From JANQJA01 sp047947185 (GTDB lineage: Bacteria > Pseudomonadota > Gammaproteobacteria > Pseudomonadales > Azotimanducaceae), in assembly GCA_047947185.1 (NCBI GenBank), contig CP170502.1:4154001-4218000 (forward strand): a stretch of 64,000 nt of DNA. The letters run 5' to 3'. Position numbers and translations under genes: made by a program. The notes beneath the pieces were generated by a model. The model saw only the letters and a list, made by a program, of their open reading frames with translations. It had not been told where the DNA came from and ran no database searches. Positions 26,897-34,804 of this stretch are shown piece after piece; position 1 is the stretch's first letter; each line of letters starts with the position of its first letter.

Positions 26897-28996
26897 TCAC
26901 GCCTGGGAGATCCGCGTGCAGACCCGGTGGACCCAGCCTGCCAACAACAAGGCAGCCACACCCAGTACAAAAGAGAAGACTGAATGGGTACCGGTCTGCG
27001 GCATCATGACCGCCGCGACCTGTTGGCCTTTGGCGACCTGATTTGCAACAGGTTGGGGTTTCAGGGGGTCAACGTCATTTCGCAAGATCAACTCTTCGAC
27101 GGCGACAAAGCTGGTATAGGGCGTCACCAGTTTGTGGACAAGACCGAGATCAGTCACGCGGTTGCGAACTTCTGTCTCGTCCGCGCCCATCACCTTGTCA
27201 TCGAGCAACGATTCGATTTTTGCGCGCGCCCAGAGCGTGCCAATGCCGGAGGTGTGGGTGTTGATGTTAACCGGAACCGACTCTCGCCATGTGAGGTGTT
27301 TGCTGCGCCCCTCAACCGTAGCTGAACCCTGCAGGACATCACCACGCACAAACATCACGAGCGGTTCAGTCGCATAGAGTGCAGGCAAACGTTTCGGAAA
27401 TACCTCTACACTGTTGCTGCCAGCCCAGTCAACGCCGACGGCTCGCGACACGGGTTTATCGATCCTGTCGACGAGTGATGCGATGCGCGTCTGTACTTCA
27501 GACGTGGCACCAATGTGGATAAATGTGCCGCGACCGAACTGCGCTGCCTTGCGCATGAAAAAGCTGTTCGGCGCAGAGCCGATACCGACGGTGAACAACC
27601 GCGATTGCCCGATACGTTCGTGGATGATGCGAAACAGGGCTTCCTCGTTGCCGACAGCGCCATCGGTAATGAAGATGATTTGCCGGAGGAAGCTGCCGTC
27701 ATCCGGTTGTGAGAGCGCGGCTTCCAGGGGGGCAAGCATCTCGGTTCCACCACCGGCATCCAGGTATTGCACGAAGCGTCGGCCCTGTTCGAGGTTGGAG
27801 TAAGTGGCCAAGCGTGATCGATCAAAGAGGGCGTGATAGTCAGAGTCGAACGCGATGATGTTGAATTGGTCCTCCGGACGCACACGATCAAGCGCCTCAG
27901 CCAGTGCACTACGCGCCTGGCGCATCGATGTGCCTTTCATGGAGCCACTGGTGTCGATCACAAAGACAAGATCCCTTGGCAGTGGCACGACTTCATCGAC
28001 AGTCGGTGGCATCAGCAGGAGCAGCCCGTAATCGCTGCCATCCACATGCTCGCCGAAGAAGGCCGCGCGAGGCCTTGCGTCTCTTGTCGGGCGCCATTCA
28101 ATGACGAAGTCCCTGTCCATCAGGATTGATTCATCCGCAGTCGACGCGACATGAATACCTTGCTCGGTTCGTGTGACGATCTTGTGGTAAGCGCTTTCGA
28201 TCGATTCAAGGTCGAGTCCGGGATTCAGTTCAACTTCAATCGAAACCTGATGGCTGTTCGGCGCAGGCTTTTGCGTCATAAAGGGCGTGATAAACGGCGC
28301 ATTCGGTACCTGGTCAGTCGGGCTCGCCCAACCCGTCTTGCCAATCGTGTGTTGGGTCTCTTCTTCTACCGCCCGGCCGGGAATGTAGCGGGGCGTCAGC
28401 GTGAGCGGTAATCGCAGGGAAAAGCGCTGATCCCTGTAGTCCACAACCTGCACAAAGCCGACCGTGATCTCAATGGTTTCTCCCGGCGGAATGTTGGCGA
28501 CGGATTGCGTAAAGAGGTTTGGCCGTTGTTGTTCGGTCAGCGCGGCAGCCTTGCCTTCTCTTTTTGCCGCCTCATAGGTTTCCCGGGCCGCTTCTTTCTC
28601 CTGGATGACGGCGTTGATCAAGCGATCGCCGATGCGCATTTGCATCAAATGGATCGCCGCAGTCTCCGGTAGTGGGAATACGTAGACAGCTTCACGCCAA
28701 TTAAGCGACGTGTTCGCAAAGCGCTGTGACAAAGTGGTTCTGGCGACAATGCCGTTGACCCTGGTCTTGTAGGATGAATTGAGCAGGAGCGCGGCATCAT
28801 AGCCACCGTCACCATTCTGGAACAGCAATTCACCGGTACCGGCATCGAGCGTTTCAGCTCGCGCCTCGATTGCAATCATTGCACCCACAACAATCACCAG
28901 TACGAATGGCAACCAGAGCCACCACCGGCGCTTTTTCAGCGGCGGATTGAGCATGAGATCGCGCGGGATTTTTCTGGTTTTGAAGCCTCCGCCCAT
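26897..28996 (-). CDS. Marine proteobacterial sortase target protein (VIT and VWA domains)
   Basis: A 699-aa exported protein. An N-terminal membrane segment (WLWLPFVLVIVVGAMIAIEA) precedes a VIT domain (about residues 60-190, with NTSLNWREAVYVFPLPETAA) and a VWA domain whose MIDAS motif is FVIDTSGSMKG near residue 345. The C-terminal sorting signal is MPQTGTHSVFSF, a hydrophobic helix and a basic tail. It resembles inter-alpha-trypsin inhibitor heavy-chain-like surface proteins. The downstream sortase should process it. It is probably envelope-anchored with a metal-dependent adhesion role. Confidence 0.9.
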   Translation of the reverse strand: MGGGFKTRKIPRDLMLNPPLKKRRWWLWLPFVLVIVVGAMIAIEARAETLDAGTGELLFQNGDGGYDAALLLNSSYKTRVNGIVARTTLSQRFANTSLNWREAVYVFPLPETAAIHLMQMRIGDRLINAVIQEKEAARETYEAAKREGKAAALTEQQRPNLFTQSVANIPPGETIEITVGFVQVVDYRDQRFSLRLPLTLTPRYIPGRAVEEETQHTIGKTGWASPTDQVPNAPFITPFMTQKPAPNSHQVSIEVELNPGLDLESIESAYHKIVTRTEQGIHVASTADESILMDRDFVIEWRPTRDARPRAAFFGEHVDGSDYGLLLLMPPTVDEVVPLPRDLVFVIDTSGSMKGTSMRQARSALAEALDRVRPEDQFNIIAFDSDYHALFDRSRLATYSNLEQGRRFVQYLDAGGGTEMLAPLEAALSQPDDGSFLRQIIFITDGAVGNEEALFRIIHERIGQSRLFTVGIGSAPNSFFMRKAAQFGRGTFIHIGATSEVQTRIASLVDRIDKPVSRAVGVDWAGSNSVEVFPKRLPALYATEPLVMFVRGDVLQGSATVEGRSKHLTWRESVPVNINTHTSGIGTLWARAKIESLLDDKVMGADETEVRNRVTDLGLVHKLVTPYTSFVAVEELILRNDVDPLKPQPVANQVAKGQQVAAVMMPQTGTHSVFSFVLGVAALLLAGWVHRVCTRISQA

Positions 28997-29316
28997 GGGT
29001 CCTCCATCAAATTGCGTTTCGCCTAATTAGGCTGGACGATAGAGGTGTTGGGATGGTGAGATTGTGGCGATGTGGTGATCAATCCTGAAAGAAAAATGAA
29101 ACCTGGACCTTGGCGCCAGGGATGCCGTGGTGTGATGTGGCTCCCAAAGCAAGGGAAAGCCCCCCCGGATGCGTTTCAGAGGGCGGGGCCTGGTGTACCG
29201 TTCAATCCACGATGAGGCGGCGGGCAACGAGGTGATGCCTGGGCTCGATCGCACCCACCAGGCGGTGCTCAGTCATGGCAACCTTTGGGCATCTGGACGC
29301 TTTGATCAAACATGCG
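28997..29316. other. Intergenic region, nothing recognised
   Basis: About 320 bp between the sortase target and the tandem-HTH regulator. GGAGG for the sortase target gene lies at its left edge. No promoter, hairpin or conserved ORF stood out. Confidence 0.5.
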
Positions 29317-29820
29317 TCATGTGACGGACTCTTTCGTCAATTGCGCGGCCGGTATCCCAAGCCAAAGCACAATCCGCATCACTTCCGGGAAAAACGTGCG
29401 TCCACCTTTGGCCAGGTTTTTTAATTGTTGCTCGCTGATGCCACCAATCTGATCGGCGACTTGGCTCCAGGTGAGGCCGTTTTCCCCGCGCCTGACGTCA
29501 AGCGCAGCAAAGATTGCTGCCGTGTCCCATCGCAATACCTTTGCGCCGCCCGCTGCCTGCAATAATTCCTGTTTACCCTTAAATCCCGCGACAAAGCTCT
29601 CAGGCGTTCGATCAAGCCAAAGTAACATCTGCAATACGCCATCACCCTCGACCCGGTGCTTTTCACCTACACCCCTGATGGTTGATGGTGATACTTTTGT
29701 GAAGCGATCTGCGATCTCTCTTGCAACGCCCGTCCATGTCAATCCTTTTTCAGCCCGTTTCCGGTCGAGCGCCGTGAATAACGCATTTACGTCGAAGTCG
29801 CCCGCCTGATCCATCTCCAT
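29317..29820 (-). CDS. Tandem helix-turn-helix regulator-like protein
   Basis: A 167-aa protein from ATG 29820 (start uncertain: no strong Shine-Dalgarno; the frame is open to 30177 but the extension is low-complexity). It consists of two copies of one module of about 75 residues. Module 1 has FTALDRKRAEKGLTW, a likely recognition helix VSPSTIRGVGEKHRV and MLLWLDRTPESF. Module 2 has FAALDVRRGENGLTW, ISEQQLKNLAKGGRT and IVLWLGIPAAQL. Each looks like an XRE/Cro-type HTH. It is divergent from the pilin-like operon and separated from it by palindromes, so it is the likely local regulator. Confidence 0.65.
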   Translation of the reverse strand: MEMDQAGDFDVNALFTALDRKRAEKGLTWTGVAREIADRFTKVSPSTIRGVGEKHRVEGDGVLQMLLWLDRTPESFVAGFKGKQELLQAAGGAKVLRWDTAAIFAALDVRRGENGLTWSQVADQIGGISEQQLKNLAKGGRTFFPEVMRIVLWLGIPAAQLTKESVT

Positions 29821-30162
29821 GTTACTGACTGACGTACTTTCGAAGCAGAACAACATCTGCCGTTTGCAAGCAAGTCTTGCCCATCTCGTTCTCCGCAGTC
29901 CGGGTGTCAGGGGCTCTACTGTACGCAACATGGCCGGGTATTTCACTTTGTGCGCCTGCACTGGTGTTGCCAGTCTCGACACCCAACATTGCCCATTCGT
30001 GGCCCCTCGCGCCCGGAGCTTCCTGACAACGCACTGCTTGTTAAGGAGACAGCCATCGCCACCTTCCGGATGACAGGAACCACGTTCGCGATACCAGGCT
30101 TCGCGGTGGGAGTGACCGGATTCGCCGTTGGGGTGACAAGATTCGAGCTTGACCTGACAAAC

Positions 30163-30203
30163 TGTGACACGTGTCACACCTTTTTATCAGACTGTGTCAC
30201 AGT
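30163..30203. promoter_or_regulatory. Pair of palindromic operators upstream of the pilin-like operon
   Basis: TGTGACACGTGTCACA (30163-30178) is a perfect 16-bp palindrome. ACTGTG-T-CACAGT (30191-30203) is a second, sharing the GTG(A/T)CAC core. The spacing between centres is about 26 bp. Both lie 85-125 bp upstream of the sigma-54 site, the usual place for activator binding. Confidence 0.6.
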
Positions 30204-30286
30204 TTTTCACTGCAGAGTACGCATTCAATCGTCCCCCAACACTCTACAGCCCGCATTTTCCCTGGCCTACAGCCAAAAATTAATAG

Positions 30287-30303
30287 TTGGCACACTGATT
30301 GCT
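30287..30303 (+). promoter_or_regulatory. Sigma-54 (RpoN) type promoter
   Basis: TTGGCACACTGATTGCT matches the -24/-12 consensus YTGGCACGRNNNTTGCW at nearly every fixed position, with exact spacing between GG and GC. Transcription would begin near 30315 and give a leader of about 75 nt before the pilin-like gene. RpoN promoters need an AAA+ activator; none is encoded in the window. Confidence 0.7.
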
Positions 30304-30390
30304 ATATAGATCGCGTGGAAGCTCATAACCAGAGGAGCTAAACACATAACTATTAACTATTAAACTTTGAACAATTAGGAGTCTTAACTC

Positions 30391-30831
30391 ATGAAGAAAC
30401 TCATCACTTCGATCGCCCTCATCGGTTCTTTGGCCGCAGCACCTGCTTTCGCAGAACTGGACAAGGATTCCGCAGTTGTCAGTATGGACGTTGCCCTGTT
30501 TGCTGCCATTACCGGTCTTGACGACTTTGTACTGAGCACAAGCGACACGTCTGGCGAAGCTGGTGCCATCTACTCAGGTAGCGACAAGTATCGCCTTGAG
30601 TCAAATGGCCAGGTGCGCGTTGCACTGTCGGGTGACAACCTCAACAACGGTGTTGACAGCATCGCAACCAAATACACGCTGGACGGTGAAGGCGTAACCT
30701 TCGACACGAAAGCTGATTCCGTACACAACGCTGAGCACACTGTCTCTGCAGTCGCAACACTGGGCGATATCTCCAGCCAGAAAGCTGGTGCTTACAGCTC
30801 GGAAATCATCCTGACTGTTTCTGCACTCTAA
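30391..30831 (+). CDS. Secreted pilin-like subunit (candidate major subunit)
   Basis: A 146-aa exported protein with a clean signal peptide (KKLITSIALIGSLAAAPAFA, cleavage after AFA). The mature part of about 125 residues is beta-rich, with no cysteine, and ends in GAYSSEIILTVSAL, a terminal strand like those of spore-coat-U/Csu and DUF4402-type surface proteins. The stretch TGLDDFVLSTSDTSGEAGAI and the terminal strand are repeated in the N-terminal domain of the LruC protein at 33407. It is first in an operon behind a sigma-54 promoter and is followed by a stable hairpin, as expected for a subunit made in excess. No known family could be assigned with certainty. Confidence 0.7.
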   Translation: MKKLITSIALIGSLAAAPAFAELDKDSAVVSMDVALFAAITGLDDFVLSTSDTSGEAGAIYSGSDKYRLESNGQVRVALSGDNLNNGVDSIATKYTLDGEGVTFDTKADSVHNAEHTVSAVATLGDISSQKAGAYSSEIILTVSAL

Positions 30832-30846
30832 CCAGTGTTTTTACCA

Positions 30847-30874
30847 GGGTTGCGGGTCGGAAGGCCCGCAACCC
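30847..30874 (+). promoter_or_regulatory. Intercistronic hairpin after the pilin-like gene
   Basis: GGGTTGCGGG and CCCGCAACCC form a perfect 10-bp stem with an 8-nt loop, 15 bp after the subunit stop. There is no U-tract, so it fits an mRNA-stabilising or partial-attenuation stem that would raise subunit expression relative to downstream genes, rather than a full terminator. Confidence 0.7.
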
Positions 30875-30907
30875 AACTCTCTAACGCTCTTATTAAGTCG
30901 GAATGAA

Positions 30908-32056
30908 ATGAACCGCGTTATCTCAACACTGATCCTGCTGGTTGTTACCAACTTCGTCGCTGCAGCGGAATTTGCTGTATCGCCCATGTTGATCGATATC
31001 GACAGCGAGGGCGGATCCGAGGAACGGTTCGAAATCTCTATTACCGGAAAAGAAACCGGAAAAATCTCGTTGTCTGTCCTTACCATGGAACAGCAACCTT
31101 CAGGCCACATGACATTTCTCGAAACCGGCGCCGCCACCATGCCTGGCCCCGTCGACTGGGTTACTTTCGATCAACGCAGCTATGACATTCGCCGTGATGA
31201 ATCGACCACAGTTATTGGACGCGTCCGCATTCCCCGCGGGGTTGACGGCACACATCTTGCCGCGATCATGGTTGAGGAAGATAGCGGACGCAGTTCATCA
31301 AACGTCACAATCAAGGTGCGATACGCCGTGATATTGAACATTAACGTCGGTGCGCAGGGTCCGAGCACGCAGACCGAATTCGATGAGTTGCGCCTGGTTG
31401 AATTTGAAGGCAAAACGTATGTCGAGGGCCACTTTAAGAACAACAATGCACACATGGGTTTTCTCGAATCTGTCGTTCAGGTGCGCGGTGCTGATCGCAG
31501 GCTCGCCGGGCAGGTTGAACTCAGAACAGAAAGTGCGTGGCAGCGCGGCGACGCCAGGTCACGCGTCTACCCCGGCGCCAGGGTGCGCATCTACGCCGAA
31601 CTACCTCGCGCACTCGCGAGCGATGAGTACAACATTCTTGCGCGCAATCAGCTGAACGGTCGTACGCAGCCAGTTTACCGCGCAACGGTTGCGCATACGT
31701 CAGCTGGGGCCGGAACTGACACTGAGCACCTGATTGCTCTGGCTGAACCCATAGTTGCGGTGAAGCCGCTCGCATCGGGATTATCTCTTACACCTGTGAC
31801 GGTCATTAATCCTTCACGTGAGACCGTCACGATTGAACTGCCTGCCGGCGCCGACCAGGAGCAGGGTGTTGATGCCTACTCTTTTGTTCCACAAACCGTA
31901 ACCTTACGCCCCGGTATGACCCGGCGCGTGATGCTGAAACAGTCACATAGTGCCGCGGATCTCTTCCGCGGCCAGGAATTCAATCTGCGTGCCGTCGCTG
32001 AGAGTGGTCGCTCGGAAGAACGCGTGCTGGCCACGATTGCAGCGGAAGGTCAATGA
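30908..32056 (+). CDS. Periplasmic Ig-fold chaperone-like protein
   Basis: A 382-aa exported protein (signal peptide to AAA near residue 20). The N-terminal domain starts EFAVSPMLIDIDSEGGSEER and has WVTFDQRSYDIRRDESTTVI, then VRIPRGVDGTHLAAIMVEED, and RYAVILNINVGA, a layout shared by PapD-like chaperones and DUF916-type Ig proteins. Two more beta-sandwich regions follow, the last with VTLRPGMTRRVMLKQ. I infer that it escorts the pilin-like subunit through the periplasm. It is longer than PapD (about 230 aa), so it may also be a structural component. It lies between the subunit and secretin genes. Confidence 0.6.
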   Translation: MNRVISTLILLVVTNFVAAAEFAVSPMLIDIDSEGGSEERFEISITGKETGKISLSVLTMEQQPSGHMTFLETGAATMPGPVDWVTFDQRSYDIRRDESTTVIGRVRIPRGVDGTHLAAIMVEEDSGRSSSNVTIKVRYAVILNINVGAQGPSTQTEFDELRLVEFEGKTYVEGHFKNNNAHMGFLESVVQVRGADRRLAGQVELRTESAWQRGDARSRVYPGARVRIYAELPRALASDEYNILARNQLNGRTQPVYRATVAHTSAGAGTDTEHLIALAEPIVAVKPLASGLSLTPVTVINPSRETVTIELPAGADQEQGVDAYSFVPQTVTLRPGMTRRVMLKQSHSAADLFRGQEFNLRAVAESGRSEERVLATIAAEGQ

Positions 32057-32057
32057 G

Positions 32058-33404
32058 ATGTTCCGCGCTGCTGCTATATCCATCCTGTTGTTAACCGGGG
32101 GCTGCGCGACAACGCCAAGGGTACCGGTTGACGACACAAGCCATCTGAGTGAGTTGACCGCTGCATTCCGCGCAGAGGCAATGGCAACGCGCCAGCAGGC
32201 GGTTGCCAGAACCAAAACCCTGCGCCCCGCCGCCAGCATCCAATGCGTCGATGCTGAAGAAGGGATAGACCTGAGTGGCATGCCCCCGGTTGATATCAGC
32301 TTCATTGAAGCTGACATTCGTGAAGCGTTGTTGGAACTTTCAATGTTGACGGAGATTCCGATCGTCGCTGACGATACGGTCCAGGGTCTGGTAACAGCAA
32401 CGCTACTTGGCAAGTCACTTGAGTCCGCGCTGGAAGTAATACTCGCGCCGGGCAACTTTGCGTACAAGAGACACCAGGATTTTATCTATGTCGGCAGCCA
32501 GTACCGCGGCAGCCCGTCACTCGCAGTTTTGTCGGAAACCTGCCGGTTTCGGCCCCACAACGTGGAGGCAAGCAAACTCGCGAACCTCCTGAGCCCGGCA
32601 CAGCGCGAGTTCATTAACGTCAACGAGGAAAACAACCTGATCAGCATCTTTGCGCCACCCGCCATGCAAAAGCGCATTCAACAGAGCCTGAAGTTGCTGG
32701 ATAAACCCAGGGAACAGGTGCTGCTGGAGGTCTCGATCGTCGAGGTGAGTCGTGAGGTCTTCGACATCCTTGGCATTCACTGGGGCAATCTGAACCTGAT
32801 CGAAGAAGGCCTGGAACTCGCGATGGTCAATGAGCTGCTGAACCGAAACGGTACCGGACAGACCAACTATAACGTGGCGGGTGCCTCCAACATAAACACT
32901 GTTGCCATGAAACGCTTCAAAGATTCAATTGGCATCCTGAAAAGCCATGGCGAAGTTGATATCAAGGCCATGCCAAGCATCACGACGCTGGATGGCAAAC
33001 CAGCTAACTTCAACTCAACAGAAACCATGTGGCTCGCCGGCATTTCGAACAACACCGACCGTAGCAAAGGTCTGGCCTACGGCGTGAACATCAACATCGT
33101 GCCGCACATCGGCGCTGACCATGACATTCGCCTGGATATTGTCGACGCATCAGTCAGTGACCTGACGATGGCAGCCGGGGGCGAGCCGCTGCTGATTTCT
33201 CACTCGATTTCCAACTTCGTGGAAGTGACCAACGGTGACGTAGTCGTGCTGGGAGGTCTGTTGCAAAAGAAACAGCGTGAATCGGAGGCGGGGATGCCCG
33301 GCCTTTCGAAAGTTCCCGCCGTCAAGCGCCTGTTTTCGCAGAAACGAACCGAAATGAAAGAAACCGAAGTCCTGATTGTTATCAAACCGACTATTTTGGG
33401 ATAG
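32058..33404 (+). CDS. Lipoprotein secretin (GspD/PilQ superfamily)
   Basis: A 448-aa outer-membrane channel subunit from ATG 32058, one base after the chaperone-like stop (the frame is open upstream to 31950). The lipobox is TGGC near residue 15. An STN/N0-like domain (VDISFIEADIREALLELSML) and an N1-like domain (FRPHNVEASKLANLL) precede the secretin core, seen as QVLLEVSIVEVSREVFDILG, IKAMPSITTLDGKPANF, VNINIVPHIG, TNGDVVVLGGLL and LSKVPAVKRLF. It is short for a GspD (about 650) or PilQ and has no AMIN or S-domain. No secretion ATPase, pseudopilin or platform gene is nearby. Confidence 0.88.
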   Translation: MFRAAAISILLLTGGCATTPRVPVDDTSHLSELTAAFRAEAMATRQQAVARTKTLRPAASIQCVDAEEGIDLSGMPPVDISFIEADIREALLELSMLTEIPIVADDTVQGLVTATLLGKSLESALEVILAPGNFAYKRHQDFIYVGSQYRGSPSLAVLSETCRFRPHNVEASKLANLLSPAQREFINVNEENNLISIFAPPAMQKRIQQSLKLLDKPREQVLLEVSIVEVSREVFDILGIHWGNLNLIEEGLELAMVNELLNRNGTGQTNYNVAGASNINTVAMKRFKDSIGILKSHGEVDIKAMPSITTLDGKPANFNSTETMWLAGISNNTDRSKGLAYGVNINIVPHIGADHDIRLDIVDASVSDLTMAAGGEPLLISHSISNFVEVTNGDVVVLGGLLQKKQRESEAGMPGLSKVPAVKRLFSQKRTEMKETEVLIVIKPTILG

Positions 33405-33406
33405 CG

Positions 33407-34714
33407 ATGCGAGCACTGTTGTTCTTTCTGCTTCTCTTCAGTCGCCCGGTACACGCTGCAAGCTATGGTGCACCCGCCGGTGGCGCTGTGCAGGACAACG
33501 CAATTGTCTGCGTGAGTATTGGCGCATATGCGGAACTGACTGGACTTGATGACTTTAGGCTCACCGCATCAGGCACAAGCGGCGCGGCCGGCACCGAGTA
33601 TCATGGCAGCGATCAGTTCCATCTGAATTCCAATGTGCCGGTTCGCATCGTCATTGAAGCGCTTCCACTGAGCAACGGGGAATTCAGCATCGATACAACC
33701 GCCATGATTGATGATTTTGTACAGTTTTTCGATACCGAGGGCGATGCGGGACATGATGGGGAACACGAGCTTTCTGTACGTGGCCGACTTGGCGCAATTT
33801 CATCGCAACTGGCAGGAAACTATCAAACCACTATCACGCTCACGGTGTTACCTCTCGCGGGCGGTGGTGCCGGTTGCGGTGAAGTCTCGCTGACTTTTCC
33901 CGGTGAAGCTAATGCCAATTACGCCGTGCTGGCATTCGAAGATCTGTATCCAAGGGCGGGAGATGCTGACTACAACGATTTTGTCGTGCGCTATTCCGTG
34001 ACCGAGAACTACAATGCGACAGGTGGGTTGGAGACTATCGAGATGAACTTCACCCCCATCGCCCGTGGTGCTGGTTACAACCATGCGCTGATGCTGGATC
34101 TGGACGGTGTAATCAAAAATACGCGCAATGCGTTTACCGAAGTTGATGCGCCGTTTGTGGGTGATGCGCAGATCAAGCTGACCTACACCAACCTGACCAA
34201 CAACACGGAAAAAGTAAAGTACTTTGGCGTGGATGATGACATCCCGATCTTCCACAACACGCGATCAACGCTTGAGGGCTATGCGAACGTATACGACAAC
34301 GGGGAGTTTGTTGCACCAAAGACGGAAACGAAGATCGAAATCACGCTGGCTAATCCAGAGCTCAATGCGTTGAGCGAGGCACATGAGATCACAATGGACA
34401 AATATCGCGTGTTCCTGGATGTCATGAACACAAACAACGACATCGACCTCGCCAACGTCAATCCGAACGATGGCATGATTGATGCCAATGGATATCCGTT
34501 TGGCATTGTTGTCCCGGACGACTGGGCGTGGATGCTGGAATCACATTCCATCGACGAAGCTTACCCATATTTTGATGAGTACCGACAGTTCCTCGCCGGT
34601 GAAGTTGAAGAGCTCTCACCCGAAGCCGAAAACTGGTTCAGTGCAGTAGACACCAACAGCAATGCCACGGTGGACCTGCAAGCACTGGAGATTTTCCTCG
34701 CTGAGTTGGAATAG
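33407..34714 (+). CDS. LruC-domain protein with pilin-like N-terminal domain (candidate tip or anchor)
   Basis: A 435-aa exported protein two bases after the secretin stop. The signal peptide is ALLFFLLLFSRPVHA. Residues about 25-150 repeat the fold of the small subunit: TGLDDFRLTASGTSGAAGTE and ISSQLAGNYQTTITLTVLPL match its two hallmark segments. From about 165 on it is a LruC (DUF4842-like) domain: FEDLYPRAGDADYNDFVVRY, YNHALMLDLDG and YPFGIVVPDDWAWMLESHSI. This two-domain layout resembles a tip adhesin, with a lectin-like domain joined to a pilin domain, but in reverse order. The C-terminus has EF-hand-like DTNSNATVDLQALE. Confidence 0.75.
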   Translation: MRALLFFLLLFSRPVHAASYGAPAGGAVQDNAIVCVSIGAYAELTGLDDFRLTASGTSGAAGTEYHGSDQFHLNSNVPVRIVIEALPLSNGEFSIDTTAMIDDFVQFFDTEGDAGHDGEHELSVRGRLGAISSQLAGNYQTTITLTVLPLAGGGAGCGEVSLTFPGEANANYAVLAFEDLYPRAGDADYNDFVVRYSVTENYNATGGLETIEMNFTPIARGAGYNHALMLDLDGVIKNTRNAFTEVDAPFVGDAQIKLTYTNLTNNTEKVKYFGVDDDIPIFHNTRSTLEGYANVYDNGEFVAPKTETKIEITLANPELNALSEAHEITMDKYRVFLDVMNTNNDIDLANVNPNDGMIDANGYPFGIVVPDDWAWMLESHSIDEAYPYFDEYRQFLAGEVEELSPEAENWFSAVDTNSNATVDLQALEIFLAELE

Positions 34715-34733
34715 GCCGTTGGCAACGCGGCAG

Positions 34734-34765
34734 TGACCAGTCGGTGAAGGCTTTGACGCTGGTCA
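34734..34765. promoter_or_regulatory. Inverted repeat between the LruC and TPR/TonB-like genes
   Basis: TGACCAG (34734-34740) and CTGGTCA (34759-34765) can pair around an 18-nt loop. There is no U-tract. It may be a weak terminator or an operator, and is the only notable element in this 90-bp gap. Confidence 0.35.
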
Positions 34766-34804
34766 GGGCGTGTGGTTTATTGGGCCTGTGACTGAGGCGA
34801 CTTT

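Larger units (their letters stand above)
29821..30390. promoter_or_regulatory. Regulatory region of the secretin/pilin-like operon
   Basis: About 570 bp without a supported gene. From left to right it holds 22-24 bp direct repeats around 30107-30146 (GTGGGAGTGACCGGATTC and GTTGGGGTGACAAGATTC), two palindromes (30163-30203), a sigma-54-type promoter (30287-30303), an approximately 75-nt leader and a TAGGAG ribosome-binding site at 30376-30381. Confidence 0.55.

Noticed and set aside
29821..30177. Upstream extension of the tandem-HTH protein
   Set aside because: The extra 119 residues are Cys/Arg-rich, low in family resemblance and cover direct repeats near the palindromes; the ATG at 29820 begins the recognisable module.
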